Positions 7,952-16,313 of a DNA stretch of 64,000 nt are shown here, piece after piece (positions within the stretch are counted from its first letter, which is position 1; every line of letters starts with the position of its first letter). The notes under the pieces were generated by a model, which saw only the letters and a program-made list of their open reading frames with translations, did not search any database and was not told the origin of the DNA. The position numbers and the translations under genes were made by a program. The DNA comes from Streptomyces sp. CG4 (GTDB lineage Bacteria > Actinomycetota > Actinomycetes > Streptomycetales > Streptomycetaceae), in assembly GCF_041080655.1 (NCBI RefSeq), contig NZ_CP163525.1, forward strand, positions 5,642,001 through 5,706,000, read 5' to 3'.

Positions 7952-8758
7952 ATGTCCGCCGCCACAGCCATGTCCGCCACCGAGGAGCGCATGCCCGCCC
8001 TCTATCTCAGCCACGGCGCGCCTCCCCTCGCCGACGACCCCGTCTGGCCCGGCGAGCTCGCCGCCTGGTCCGCCGGCCTGCCCCGCCCCAAGGCGATCCT
8101 CATGGTCTCCGCCCACTGGGAGGAGGCCCCGCTCGCCCTCGGCGCGGTGCGGACCGTCCCGCTCATCTACGACTTCTGGGGCTTCCCCGAGCACTACTAC
8201 CAGGTGCGGTACGCCGCCCCCGGCGCCCCCGAACTGGCTGCCTCCGTCCGCAAGCTGCTGCGCGCCCCCGGCATCCCCGTCCAGGACATCCCGGACCGCG
8301 GCCTCGACCACGGCGCCTACGTCCCGCTCGTCGAGATGTACCCCGACGCCGACATCCCGGTGCTCCAGATCTCCCTGCCCACCCTCGACCCGGTCCGCCT
8401 CATGGACATCGGCCGCAAGCTCGCGCCACTGCGGGACGAGGGCGTGCTGATCGTCGGCTCCGGCTTCTTCACCCACAATCTGGCCGCCCTGCGGTACGCG
8501 GGCAGCGGCGTCCCCAGCTGGTCCGCCGAATTCGACGACTGGGGCCGACGGGCCCTGGAGGCCCGCGACTGGGACGCCCTGCTGGACTTCCTGCACAAGG
8601 CCCCGGCCGGCCGCTACGCCCACCCGCGCACCGAACACTTCGCCCCGCTCTTCGTCACCATGGGCGCGGCCGAGGCGAGCGCCGAACTGGACGCGCAGAA
8701 GTCGGTGATCGACGGGTTCTGGATGGGGATGGCGAAGCGGTCGGTGCAGTTCGGCTGA
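7952..8758 (+). CDS. DODA-type (LigB-fold) extradiol ring-opening dioxygenase family protein
   Basis: This 268-residue protein belongs to the class III extradiol/4,5-DOPA dioxygenase family. Near the N-terminus is LYLSHGAPP with the first metal-binding histidine, then VSAHWEE, then GLDHGAYVPL and GSGFFTHNL, which carry the other conserved histidines. Members use a divalent metal to cleave catechol-type rings; the bacterial YgiD-like branch has poorly known substrates. It is the sole gene downstream of the shared MarR promoter region, which suggests induction by a phenolic compound or quinone. It is followed by a short degenerate repeat and a convergent GNAT gene. Confidence 0.9.
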   Translation: MSAATAMSATEERMPALYLSHGAPPLADDPVWPGELAAWSAGLPRPKAILMVSAHWEEAPLALGAVRTVPLIYDFWGFPEHYYQVRYAAPGAPELAASVRKLLRAPGIPVQDIPDRGLDHGAYVPLVEMYPDADIPVLQISLPTLDPVRLMDIGRKLAPLRDEGVLIVGSGFFTHNLAALRYAGSGVPSWSAEFDDWGRRALEARDWDALLDFLHKAPAGRYAHPRTEHFAPLFVTMGAAEASAELDAQKSVIDGFWMGMAKRSVQFG

Positions 8759-8772
8759 GCCGCGGCGGGGCG

Positions 8773-8838
8773 GGGTGTGACTCTTCGGCGAGGCGGGCTG
8801 TGGCTCTTCGACGAGGCAGGGTGTGGCTCTCGGCGGGG
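8773..8838. repeat. Degenerate 23-bp tandem repeat, ~3 copies
   Basis: Three imperfect units built around TGTGGCTCTTCGGCGAGGC lie between the convergent stops of the dioxygenase and the GNAT gene. There is no stable hairpin with a T tract. This looks like local slippage expansion. Confidence 0.6.
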
Positions 8839-9357
8839 CTACAGCTCCTTCTCGTACCAGGCCACGTCCCAGTAGCGGCCGAATTTGCGTCCAACCTCGC
8901 GGTACGTGCCGACGTGCCGGAAGCCGAAGCGGGCGTGCAGCCGCTCCGAGGCCTCGTTGGGCTGGGCGATCCCGGCGTAGGCGCGGTGCACGTCCTCGTC
9001 GGCCAGCGCCTTGAAGAGGGCGTCGTAGAGCAGCGTCCCGATGCCGCCCCGGCCGGAATCCGGAGCGACGTACACCGAAACCTCCACGGATGTCGTGTAC
9101 GCGGGCTTCGGTCGGTAAGGACTGGATGTGGCGTACCCCAGGATTTGCTGTGATTCCGCTTCCGTGGCAACCAAGAGCCGGTGCGGGCCGTCTTCCGGGT
9201 GGGAGAGCAGCCAAGGACGGCGCCCTTCCGAAGTGAAGATCGCGGTATCGAATGTGATGGCCGTCTCACGTACGTAGTGGTTGTAGATCGCCGTGAGGGC
9301 GTCGAGATCCCCCTCGATTCCCGCCCTGACCTGCACCTCTGTGCGTTCTGTCGGCAT
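8839..9357 (-). CDS. GNAT N-acetyltransferase of the phosphinothricin acetyltransferase (Bar/Pat) type
   Basis: This 172-residue protein matches Bar/Pat enzymes throughout: VRAGIEGDLDALTAIYNHYV at the start, the SVYVAPDSGRGGIGTLLYD acetyl-CoA (motif A) region, then HARFGFRHVGTYREVG and the C-terminal WDVAWYEKEL. Such enzymes acetylate the amino group of phosphinothricin or related amino acid analogues. From memory, S. coelicolor carries a bialaphos-resistance acetyltransferase gene next to hrdD, which is exactly the arrangement here. It is divergent from hrdD and shares its promoter region. True substrate specificity cannot be read from sequence. Confidence 0.9.
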   Translation of the reverse strand: MPTERTEVQVRAGIEGDLDALTAIYNHYVRETAITFDTAIFTSEGRRPWLLSHPEDGPHRLLVATEAESQQILGYATSSPYRPKPAYTTSVEVSVYVAPDSGRGGIGTLLYDALFKALADEDVHRAYAGIAQPNEASERLHARFGFRHVGTYREVGRKFGRYWDVAWYEKEL

Positions 9358-9417
9358 GCCGCCTCCCCGGGTGGCGGACAGGGTACTGCATGATCAGAAA
9401 AATCGGGGGGCGGGTTG

Positions 9418-9443
9418 GGAATTCTGTCCGGATTCCAGTCGTT
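9418..9443 (+). promoter_or_regulatory. SigR-type promoter GGAAT-N18-GTT upstream of hrdD
   Basis: GGAAT at 9418-9422 and GTT at 9441-9443 are separated by exactly 18 bases. This matches the thiol-stress sigma factor SigR consensus of Streptomyces (GGAAT-N18/19-GTT). It sits 114 bases before the hrdD start. hrdD is a known SigR target in S. coelicolor, so the site is probably functional. Confidence 0.8.
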
Positions 9444-9556
9444 GTTTCCCACGGATGCAGGGTGCTCGGAGAGAGTCCAGAGTCCCAGAGACACTCCCCC
9501 CGGTGCCGAGCGTTCGTCAGGACCACCCGCCAGCCCACCATCGCAAGGGAGCACGC

Positions 9557-10555
9557 ATGGCAACCCGTGCCGTCGCCCGTCGTCAGTCCGCCACCGGCGA
9601 GACGGCCGACTCGGCAAGCAGTGTTCGCGCTCATGGCGGCGAGATCGCAGACCGCGACCTGGTCGGCATGTACCTCGACGAGATCGCGCGCACGCCGCTG
9701 CTCGACGCCGCCAAGGAGGTCGAGCTGTCCCAGACCATCGAGGCGGGTGTCTTCGCGCAGCAGGTCCTCGACGGTGAGGAGGAGTCCGCCTCGGACGCCA
9801 CCCGCGAGGAACTGGAAGCGCTGGTCGCCGCCGGCGAGCGGGCCAAGGACGTCTTCATCCGCTCCAACCTCCGCCTCGTCGTCGCCGTCGCCCGCCGCTA
9901 CCCGCGCAGCGGCCTGCCCCTGCTGGACCTGATCCAGGAGGGCAACGCCGGCCTGGTGCGCGCCGTCGAGAAGTTCGACTACCGCAAGGGCTTCAAGTTC
10001 TCGACGTACGCCACCTGGTGGATCCGTCAGGCCATCACCCGCTCCATCGCCGACCAGTCCCGCACGATCCGGCTCCCCGTCCACCTGGTGGAGGAACTGG
10101 GCCGCATCCGCCGCGTCCAGCGCGAGTTCAACCGCGAGAACGGCCGCGACCCGGAGCCCGCGGAGATCGCCGCGGAGCTGGCCACGACCCCGGAGCGCGT
10201 CATCGACGTCCTCGACTGGGCCCGCGACCCCGTCTCGCTGAACATGTCGGTGGACGACGAGGGCGACACCCAGTTCGGCGACCTGCTGGAGGACACGTCG
10301 GCGGTGTCGCCGGAGCAGTCGGTGCTGACGTTGCTCCGCAGCGAGGAGCTGGACGACCTGATCGGCCGCCTGGACCAGCGCACGGCCTCCATCATCAAGA
10401 TGCGGTACGGCATCGAGGACGGCCGCGAACGCACCCTGACCGAGGTCGGCAAGGAACACGGCCTGACCCGCGAACGCATCCGCCAGATCGAGAAGCACGC
10501 GCTCCTCGAACTGAAGAAGCTGGCGCGGGACACGGGGTTCGACGCGGTGGCGTAG
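9557..10555 (+). CDS. hrdD: Group 2 RNA polymerase sigma factor HrdD
   Basis: The protein is 332 residues from the ATG at 9557, which has AAGGGA 6 bases upstream. It has sigma region 1.2 (DLVGMYLDEIARTPLL), the highly conserved region 2 (VVAVARRYPRSGLPLLDLIQ, then YATWWIRQAITR, which melts and binds the -10 element), region 3, and region 4 with its HTH (LTEVGKEHGLTRERIRQIE). It lacks the long N-terminal extension of the primary sigma factor HrdB, so it is a non-essential group 2 factor. The N-terminus MATRAVARRQSATGET is, from memory, characteristic of HrdD. A SigR-type promoter precedes it, so its level should rise under thiol-oxidative stress. Confidence 0.96.
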   Translation: MATRAVARRQSATGETADSASSVRAHGGEIADRDLVGMYLDEIARTPLLDAAKEVELSQTIEAGVFAQQVLDGEEESASDATREELEALVAAGERAKDVFIRSNLRLVVAVARRYPRSGLPLLDLIQEGNAGLVRAVEKFDYRKGFKFSTYATWWIRQAITRSIADQSRTIRLPVHLVEELGRIRRVQREFNRENGRDPEPAEIAAELATTPERVIDVLDWARDPVSLNMSVDDEGDTQFGDLLEDTSAVSPEQSVLTLLRSEELDDLIGRLDQRTASIIKMRYGIEDGRERTLTEVGKEHGLTRERIRQIEKHALLELKKLARDTGFDAVA

Positions 10556-11105
10556 CGGCCGGATGAGCGCGGTGGCGTAGTGACTGGATGGGCACGGCGT
10601 CGCAGCGGCCGGATGGGGCGGGCCCGCCGGGTGTGCGGGTTGCCGGATGGGTGGGTTGTCGCTGGAGGGGTGGTGGGCTGTGCGCGCGGGACGCCGGGTG
10701 ACGGTGTGTTGGGCATGTGAGGCGCCGGGACCGGGACTCCGTGGTCGAGCGGGTGCGCTGTGCCCGGCCGGCTGTGGCGTCAGTGGGCGTGCGGTGTGTC
10801 GTTACGGTGCTCGGGGGTGGGCGGCGTCTGTGGGCGTACAGTGCGGCGTACGGTGCCTGGGGGCCGCGCACGCCGGTGGCGAAAGACGGCGCAAACATGG
10901 CGTGGTCCCATCGCTTCAAGTCCCGGACCCACGGGAACAACCCTTCCGGGCCCACTAGCAGCCAGGCCCCGGGAACCGCACTCCCCCCGCATCACACAGA
11001 CCGGTCGACCCACGCGCTCACCCTTGCACGATCCACCGCCGGCTCTACCCCTACCCCCACAGCCACGTCCCGACGCAATCCCCCCCCCGGCGCCGGGACC
11101 TTCCC

Positions 11106-11151
11106 GAGTCGGGCTTCGGCGCCTGTCCCCCCGGGCGCCGAAGCCCGACTC
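11106..11151. terminator. Perfect 18-bp inverted repeat, 10-base loop
   Basis: GAGTCGGGCTTCGGCGCC is followed, after a 10-base loop, by its exact reverse complement. The structure is strong enough to stop transcription in either direction, but no T tract follows and the nearest gene end (hrdD) is 550 bases away. It may instead terminate an unannotated transcript or be part of a structured RNA. Confidence 0.6.
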
Positions 11152-11270
11152 CTTCTGCGCGGTCGGTCCAGGTCCGGCCAGGGGGGCGGCCAAGGGGGAC
11201 AACGGTCGGCCAGGGAAGGCTTACTGGCCAACTTCCCAACGCTGCCTCAAAGTTGCGGACCGTATTCGAC

Positions 11271-11312
11271 AGGCACCCGACCCATCCAGCCAGGCACCCG
11301 ACCCATCCAGCC
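11271..11312. repeat. 21-bp exact tandem duplication
   Basis: Two identical adjoining copies of a 21-base unit (AGGCACCCGACCCATCCAGC plus C) lie in the gene-free region upstream of the TetR gene at 11605. It is a recent-looking local duplication of unknown function. Confidence 0.75.
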
Positions 11313-11604
11313 CGGCGGCCGGCCGGCCCGGTCAGGCGGCCGGTACACCGGGCCGGCTCACCGATCGAGTACGAGGCGCCGAAGGGCAAACTGCCGCCGT
11401 GCGAGTGAGAGATGCCACCGTGCATGAGCCCCACCTTCCGGTCTCCCCTGACGGGAGACTCAAGCTTTACGGGCGACTCAAGTCTGTGGGCGATCGCGAG
11501 TGAGGGGGCGCTGCCGGAACCTGGAAAGGCGGCCCACCCCGTACCTGAACCCCGGGGTGGACCGCCGGATGGCAGATTCTGCCACATGGGCATAGCCTGC
11601 CGGG

Positions 11605-12477
11605 ATGAGCACCACCCCCAGCCCCGCCCACCAGCAGTTTTCCGCCTCCGCGCCGGTCTCGCTGACCGAGCGCCGGAAGGCGGAGACCCGGACGGAGATC
11701 GCCCGCGCGGCGGCCGCCCTGTTCGTCCGCCAGGGTCTGCGGGCCACCCGTGCCGAGGACATCGCGCAGGCCGCGGGCATCGCACCGCGCACGTTCTACC
11801 GCTACTTCGCCACCAAGGAGGAAGCGGTCGCCCCTCTCTACGCGGCGGGCGCCCAGTGCTGGGCGGAAGCGGTCCGCTCGGCCCCGGCCCACCTCACCGT
11901 CCCGGAGGCTCTGGAACACGCCGTCCACCACACCCTCACCCCCGGTCTCGGCGTCTCGGCGGCGTCCTGGGAATGGGTCCGCACCCTGATCCGCCTGGCC
12001 GACGCCAGCCCCGCCCTGCGCAAGGTCTGGGCCGAGGTGTGCCAGGAGTCGGACCAGACCCTGGCCGAGATCCTGACGACCCGGTCAACGGGCCTCAAGG
12101 GAGGCGGGGTTGGCGTCAGCGGCAGCGGAGCCGATGGAGGCGAAGGAGCCGCTGGGGCCGCTGGAGCCGAGGCAGGCGAGGGACGTGAAGGCTCCGAACA
12201 GGACGAAGGAGCCGAAGCGCCCGAGAACGTTGCCGCGCACTCCATAGCCTCCGTAGCCCCCACGCCCCCCACGCCCCCCACGCCCCCCACACCGGTCACC
12301 CCGGACCTCCGGTTCGCCGCGGCCGTCGCCGGCGCAGCCATCCGCGTGGCCGTGGAGTCCTGGGCCGCCACCTCCTCCCCACCCACCGGCCCCGAAGGCC
12401 CCGCGGCCCTGGCACTGCACAACCTCAAGTCCTTGCGAGGCTTCAGCTGGGGCGGGGAAGCACAGGGCGACACCTAG
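11605..12477 (+). CDS. TetR/AcrR-family regulator with a low-complexity insert
   Basis: This 290-residue protein has a standard TetR HTH at residues ~25-72 (RTEIARAAAALFVRQG, then GIAPRTFYRYFATKEEAV). Residues ~160-235, within the ligand domain, are a Gly/Ala/Ser/Glu-rich run ending in repeated TPP triplets (PTPPTPPTPPTP). The family-like sequence then resumes (LRFAAAVAGAAIRVAVESW). Usual TetR length is 190-220 residues, so the insert adds ~75. The coding is supported by third-position GC on both sides. No strong ribosome site precedes the ATG. Its target is unknown; neither neighbour is an obvious partner. Confidence 0.82.
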   Translation: MSTTPSPAHQQFSASAPVSLTERRKAETRTEIARAAAALFVRQGLRATRAEDIAQAAGIAPRTFYRYFATKEEAVAPLYAAGAQCWAEAVRSAPAHLTVPEALEHAVHHTLTPGLGVSAASWEWVRTLIRLADASPALRKVWAEVCQESDQTLAEILTTRSTGLKGGGVGVSGSGADGGEGAAGAAGAEAGEGREGSEQDEGAEAPENVAAHSIASVAPTPPTPPTPPTPVTPDLRFAAAVAGAAIRVAVESWAATSSPPTGPEGPAALALHNLKSLRGFSWGGEAQGDT

Positions 12478-12574
12478 GCCGCGACCGCCGAGGACCTCCC
12501 CCCAGGCCGCCACTACCGGGGACCCCCAAGGTCGGCCACCCGGCCCAACCCGCCCCCGCTCGCCTCAGTCGCGC

Positions 12575-12646
12575 GCCCGCCCGACCCGCCCCCGCTCGCC
12601 TCAGTCGGGCGCCCGCCCGACCCGCCCCCCGCCCTGTTCACCCCCT
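12575..12646. repeat. 36-bp tandem repeat between convergent genes
   Basis: A 36-base unit beginning GCCCGCCCGACCCGCCCCCG and containing CTCGCCTCAGTC occurs once complete at 12575-12610, with a partial copy before it (from ~12546) and another after it (from 12611). It fills the gap between the convergent TetR and WYL genes. It is extremely C-rich on this strand. Confidence 0.6.
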
Positions 12647-12670
12647 CACTCTGCCTGCTTCCCGCCTGCC

Positions 12671-13633
12671 TCAACCGCCCGCTCGACTCAGTCGTCCCCC
12701 CAACTCCCGTACACAATCGACCAGTTCACGCGGCCCTCGCACCGTGAACTCACACCCCACCATCGCCAGCCGCACCGCCAGCCACTCCACGGGGTCGCCG
12801 GAGGTGCCTCGCAGGACACAACCGCCCTCGCCGTCGTCCTTCGGCACTCCGAGCCAGGCCGGAACCCGCGTGCCGACCTGGGCCGCCGTCGTGGCGAACC
12901 GCACCGCGAACTCGTACGTCTCCTGCCGCCGGTGGATGGACCGCCGCAGATACTCGGCGGCGCTCCCCGTCGGCAACTCCCGTGGCGCGAACCGGACTCC
13001 GGTCGCGAACGGCTCGCTCACCCGGTCCACCCGGAAGGTGCGCCAGTCGGCGCGGTCGAGGTCGTAGGCGACGAGATACCACCGCCGCCCGGTCGACACC
13101 AGCCGATGCGGCTCGGTCAGCCGCCGCGACTCGCCGCCGTCCTTGTCGCGGTAGGCGAACCGCAGCCGCTCGTGCCCCGCCACTGTCGAGGCCATCACGG
13201 TCAGCGTCTCGGGCGCGATGCTCGGTCCGTCGCCGCTGGTCAACGATGTGGTCGCCGCCTGCAGCGTGGACACCCTGTGACGCAGCCGGGCCGGCAGCAC
13301 CTGCTCCAGCTTGGCCAGGGCCCGTACGGACGCCTCCTCCACGCCCTCCACCGCGTGCCCGGCACCGGCCCGCAAGCCCACCGCGATCGCCACTGCCTCC
13401 TCGTCGTCCAGCACCAGCGGTGGCATCGCCTTGCCCGCGACCAGCCGGTACCCGCCGTCCGCGCCCTTGGTGGCCTGCACCGGATAGCCCAGCTCCCGCA
13501 GCCGGTCGATGTCCCGCCGCACGGTACGCCGCGACACCCCGAGCCGCTCGGCCAGCTCCCCACCGGGCCACTCGCGAGGGGTTTGGAGGAGCGAGAGCAA
13601 CTGCAACACCCGGCCGGGTGTGTCGGTAGTCAT
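12671..13633 (-). CDS. WYL-domain transcriptional regulator (YafY/DeoR-like HTH)
   Basis: The 320-residue protein starts with an HTH_11-type winged helix (RVLQLLSLLQTPREW, then LAERLGVSRRTVRRDIDRL), followed by a WYL domain at ~140-230 carrying EPHRLVSTGRRWYLVAYDL, and a C-terminal WCX-type extension. WYL domains sense nucleic-acid or nucleotide ligands in several systems; in actinobacteria stand-alone WYL proteins are common regulators of adjacent genes. It is divergent, by 62 bases, from a DHA2 exporter. That short gap contains GACC-N6-GGTC, so it probably controls the exporter and itself. Confidence 0.9.
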   Translation of the reverse strand: MTTDTPGRVLQLLSLLQTPREWPGGELAERLGVSRRTVRRDIDRLRELGYPVQATKGADGGYRLVAGKAMPPLVLDDEEAVAIAVGLRAGAGHAVEGVEEASVRALAKLEQVLPARLRHRVSTLQAATTSLTSGDGPSIAPETLTVMASTVAGHERLRFAYRDKDGGESRRLTEPHRLVSTGRRWYLVAYDLDRADWRTFRVDRVSEPFATGVRFAPRELPTGSAAEYLRRSIHRRQETYEFAVRFATTAAQVGTRVPAWLGVPKDDGEGGCVLRGTSGDPVEWLAVRLAMVGCEFTVRGPRELVDCVRELGGRLSRAGG

Positions 13634-13695
13634 ACGTACGAGAATGCCGCACGACTAGGACACGATCTGACCTAATGCGGTCTTAGCGTGAGGCC
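13634..13695. promoter_or_regulatory. Divergent WYL / exporter promoter region with GACC-N6-GGTC
   Basis: The 62-base gap contains the inverted repeat GACCTAATGCGGTC and TA-rich hexamers on both sides of it. It is the only non-coding space available for both promoters and the regulator's operator. Confidence 0.5.
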
Positions 13696-15318
13696 ATGAC
13701 CTACGGCGACGACAACACCCTCAAGGGGCGCGGGACCGCGTCCATCAGCGGCTCCGCCGCGGGGCACGACCAGCTCGACCAGCTACGAGCGACAGGCGGC
13801 CGGACACCGGCCGACGCTCCCACGGCGCTTCCCACGGCTCCCCCCGACAGGGCTCGCTGGCTGGCCCTGGCCATCGTCATGACCGCAGCCTTCATGGACT
13901 TGGTGGACGTGACGATCGTCAACATCGCCATCCCGTCCATCCAGCGCAGCGCAAACGCCTCGGTCAGCCAGATCCAGTGGATAACCGCCGGCTACGCCCT
14001 GGCCTTCGCCGCCGGTCTGATCACCGGTGGCCGTCTCGGCGACATCCACGGCCGCAAGCGGCTGTTCCTGATCGGTATCGGCGGCTTCACCCTCGCCTCC
14101 GCTCTGTGCGGCTTCGCCGCGAACCCGGAGATGCTCGTCGCCTCCCGCATCCTGCAGGGCGGTATGGCGGCGATGATGGTGCCGCAGGTGCTGTCGATCG
14201 TGCACGCCACCTTCCCGGCCCACGAACGCGGCAAGGTGTTCGGCATGTTCGGCGCGATCGTCGGTCTGGGCGCGGTCTCCGGCCCGCTGCTGGGCGCGCT
14301 GCTGACGGAGTGGAACCTGTTCGGCCTCGAATGGCGGCCCATCTTCCTCATCAACCTCCCTGTCGGTGTCATGGCCTGGATCCTGGGCCGTCGCTTCATC
14401 ACGGAATCGAAGGCCCCCAAGGCGCTGAAGCTGGACCTCGTCGGTGTCGCCCTGGTCTCGCTGGGTCTGCTGATGCTGCTGTACCCGCTCACGCGAGGCC
14501 GTGAGCTGGGCTGGCCGCTGTGGGGGTACATCTGCATGGCCGGCGCGCTCGTCGTCTTCGTGGCGCTGGTGTCGTACGAAAAACGGAAGGCGGCCCAGGA
14601 CGGTTCCCCGCTCATCGAGCTGTCCCTCTTCCGGGTGAAGAGCTTTGCCGCGGGCATCGCCGTACAGACCGTCTTCGGTGTCGCGCTCGGCATCTTCTTC
14701 CTGGTCTGGACGCTGTACATGCAGATCGGCCTGGGCTGGAGCCCGCTGCGAGCCGGGCTCACCGGTGTGCCGTTCTCGCTCGCGGTGTCGACGGCGGCCG
14801 GGATGTCGGTGCAGAAACTGGTCCCGAGGTTCGGGCGGAAGGTGCTCCAGGCGGGCGCGCTGGTGATGGGCGCGGGCGTACTGCTCTACCTGTGGGAGGC
14901 GCACCGGTACGGCCTCGCCATCGCCTCCTGGCAGATGGCCCTGCCGCTGGTCGTGATGGGCGTCGGCATGGGGCTGATCGTCGCCCCGCTGACCGACGCG
15001 GTGCTCTCGGAGGTGCCCCGCGAGCACGCCGGGTCCGCGTCCGGGCTGATCAACACGGTGCAGCAGATGGGCAACGCGCTCGGCCTGGGACTCGTGTCGG
15101 TGGTGTTCTTCGGCGAGATCGGCGACCGGCTGGCCCCGGCGCAGGTCGGCCCCGCCTTCGTGCATGCTTTCCAGCACGCGCTGTGGTGGGTCGCCGGGAT
15201 CATGGGCGCGATCTTCCTGCTGATGTCAGCCCTGCCGAAGCGGCCCGCGCAGCACATGGAGGGGGCGGCGGACGCCGAGCCGCCGGTGTGGGAGAGGGAA
15301 CCCGAGCTGGTTCCGTGA
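13696..15318 (+). CDS. DHA2-family MFS multidrug exporter
   Basis: This 540-residue, 14-helix membrane protein has helix 1 FMDLVDVTIVNIAIPSI (the DHA2 signature), motif A GGRLGDIHGRKR, and a motif C-like GLGAVSGPLLGALL. It has a hydrophilic, Ala/Thr-rich N-terminal extension of about 50 residues before helix 1, longer than in the exporter at 5776. It is predicted to extrude hydrophobic or cationic drugs by proton antiport. The divergent WYL regulator is the likely controller. A strong intrinsic terminator (15331-15361) follows the stop by 13 bases. The substrate is unknown. Confidence 0.92.
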   Translation: MTYGDDNTLKGRGTASISGSAAGHDQLDQLRATGGRTPADAPTALPTAPPDRARWLALAIVMTAAFMDLVDVTIVNIAIPSIQRSANASVSQIQWITAGYALAFAAGLITGGRLGDIHGRKRLFLIGIGGFTLASALCGFAANPEMLVASRILQGGMAAMMVPQVLSIVHATFPAHERGKVFGMFGAIVGLGAVSGPLLGALLTEWNLFGLEWRPIFLINLPVGVMAWILGRRFITESKAPKALKLDLVGVALVSLGLLMLLYPLTRGRELGWPLWGYICMAGALVVFVALVSYEKRKAAQDGSPLIELSLFRVKSFAAGIAVQTVFGVALGIFFLVWTLYMQIGLGWSPLRAGLTGVPFSLAVSTAAGMSVQKLVPRFGRKVLQAGALVMGAGVLLYLWEAHRYGLAIASWQMALPLVVMGVGMGLIVAPLTDAVLSEVPREHAGSASGLINTVQQMGNALGLGLVSVVFFGEIGDRLAPAQVGPAFVHAFQHALWWVAGIMGAIFLLMSALPKRPAQHMEGAADAEPPVWEREPELVP

Positions 15319-15330
15319 CCAGACACGACG

Positions 15331-15361
15331 AGGGCCCGGCATCGACCAGGTGCCGGGCCCT
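15331..15361 (+). terminator. Intrinsic terminator after the DHA2 exporter
   Basis: AGGGCCCGGCA and its exact complement TGCCGGGCCCT form an 11-bp stem with a 9-base loop, directly after the exporter stop at 15318. It has no long T tract, as is common in Streptomyces. Confidence 0.8.
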
Positions 15362-15551
15362 CGCGCTGTCCGTGAGTCCGTGTCACAGGTCTCTGCTCCA
15401 CAGGGCCGGAAGTCCGTTCATGCCCGATTGGGATCCGAACCCGTTTACTTTCCGGATATCTGGGCGTAGCCTCGCAGTGAAACCACACGTTCGGGCATTA
15501 CTCGGAAGTGAACGGACAGCGGGACCGGACATCGAGGCGGAGGCCAACGAC

Positions 15552-16313
15552 ATGTACGCACCGGAACGGCAGCAGGAGATCCTCCGGCTCGCCCGTGACG
15601 GCGGCCGGGTGGACGTGCTGTCGCTCGCCGAGGAGTTCCAGGTCACCGCGGAAACGATCCGCCGCGATCTGAAGGCCCTCGACCGCGCCGGTCTCGTCCG
15701 CCGGGTGCACGGCGGTGCCATCCCGGTCGGCCGCCTCGACTTCGAGCCGGACCTCGCCGAACGCGAGGGCACGTCCGCCGACGAGAAGGACCGCATCGCC
15801 AAAGCGGCCCTCACGGAACTGCCGGGCGAGGGCACGCTGATCCTCGACGCCGGCACGACGGTGGCACGGCTGGCTGCCGCCATCCCGCTGGAGTCCTCCC
15901 TGACCGTCGTCACGCACAGCCTCCCCATCGCCGCCCGCCTCGCCGACCACCCTGGAATCCAGCTCCACCTGGTCGGGGGGCGCGTACGGCACCGCACGCG
16001 CGCCGCAGTGGACGCCTGGGCGCTCCGCGCGTACGGCGAGATCCGCGCGGACGTACTGTTCGTGGCGGCGAACGGCTTCTCCGCCGAGCACGGTCTGACC
16101 ACCCCGGACCTCGCCGAGGCCGCGGTCAAGCGGGCCGCGGTCGCCGCCGCCCGCCGCGTGGTGCTGCTGGCCGACTCCTCCAAGCACGGCCAGGAGCACT
16201 TCGCCCGCTTCGGTGACCTGAGCGACGTGGACCTGCTGATCACCGACAGCGGGCTGAGCCCCGAAGACGCCGCCGCCATCGAGCGCGGCGGCACGGAAGT
16301 AGTGCGCGCATGA
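15552..16313 (+). CDS. fruR: DeoR/GlpR-family regulator of the fructose operon
   Basis: This 253-residue protein has the DeoR HTH (RQQEILRLARDGGRVDVL, then FQVTAETIRRDLKALDRAGL) and the DeoR sugar-phosphate sensor domain (ILDAGTTVARLAAAI, later VLLADSSKHG). It overlaps the fruK start by four bases (ATGA), so the two are translationally coupled. In Streptomyces the fructose PTS operon is arranged fruR-fruK-fruA, as here. The expected inducer is fructose 1-phosphate. The region upstream (15362-15551) carries the operon promoter and probably the FruR operator, but I could not identify it. Confidence 0.9.
   Translation: MYAPERQQEILRLARDGGRVDVLSLAEEFQVTAETIRRDLKALDRAGLVRRVHGGAIPVGRLDFEPDLAEREGTSADEKDRIAKAALTELPGEGTLILDAGTTVARLAAAIPLESSLTVVTHSLPIAARLADHPGIQLHLVGGRVRHRTRAAVDAWALRAYGEIRADVLFVAANGFSAEHGLTTPDLAEAAVKRAAVAAARRVVLLADSSKHGQEHFARFGDLSDVDLLITDSGLSPEDAAAIERGGTEVVRA

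Larger units (their letters stand above)
10556..11604. other. 1.05-kb stretch without a credible gene
   Basis: Every open frame here translates to Arg/Gly/Ala/Pro-rich text with no recognisable domain and no ribosome site, and the frames overlap each other on both strands. The stretch holds short repeats of GCGGCCGGATG just after hrdD, an 18-bp perfect inverted repeat (11106-11151) and a 21-bp tandem duplication (11271-11312). Non-coding RNA cannot be excluded. Confidence 0.6.

Noticed and set aside
10647..11503. Overlapping plus-strand ORFs downstream of hrdD
   Set aside because: No ribosome sites, mutual overlap, aberrant composition and no recognisable domain; treated as non-coding.
12546..12646. 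36-bp repeats as a CRISPR array
   Set aside because: The units adjoin directly without unique spacers and differ only by slippage-type changes; there are no cas genes.
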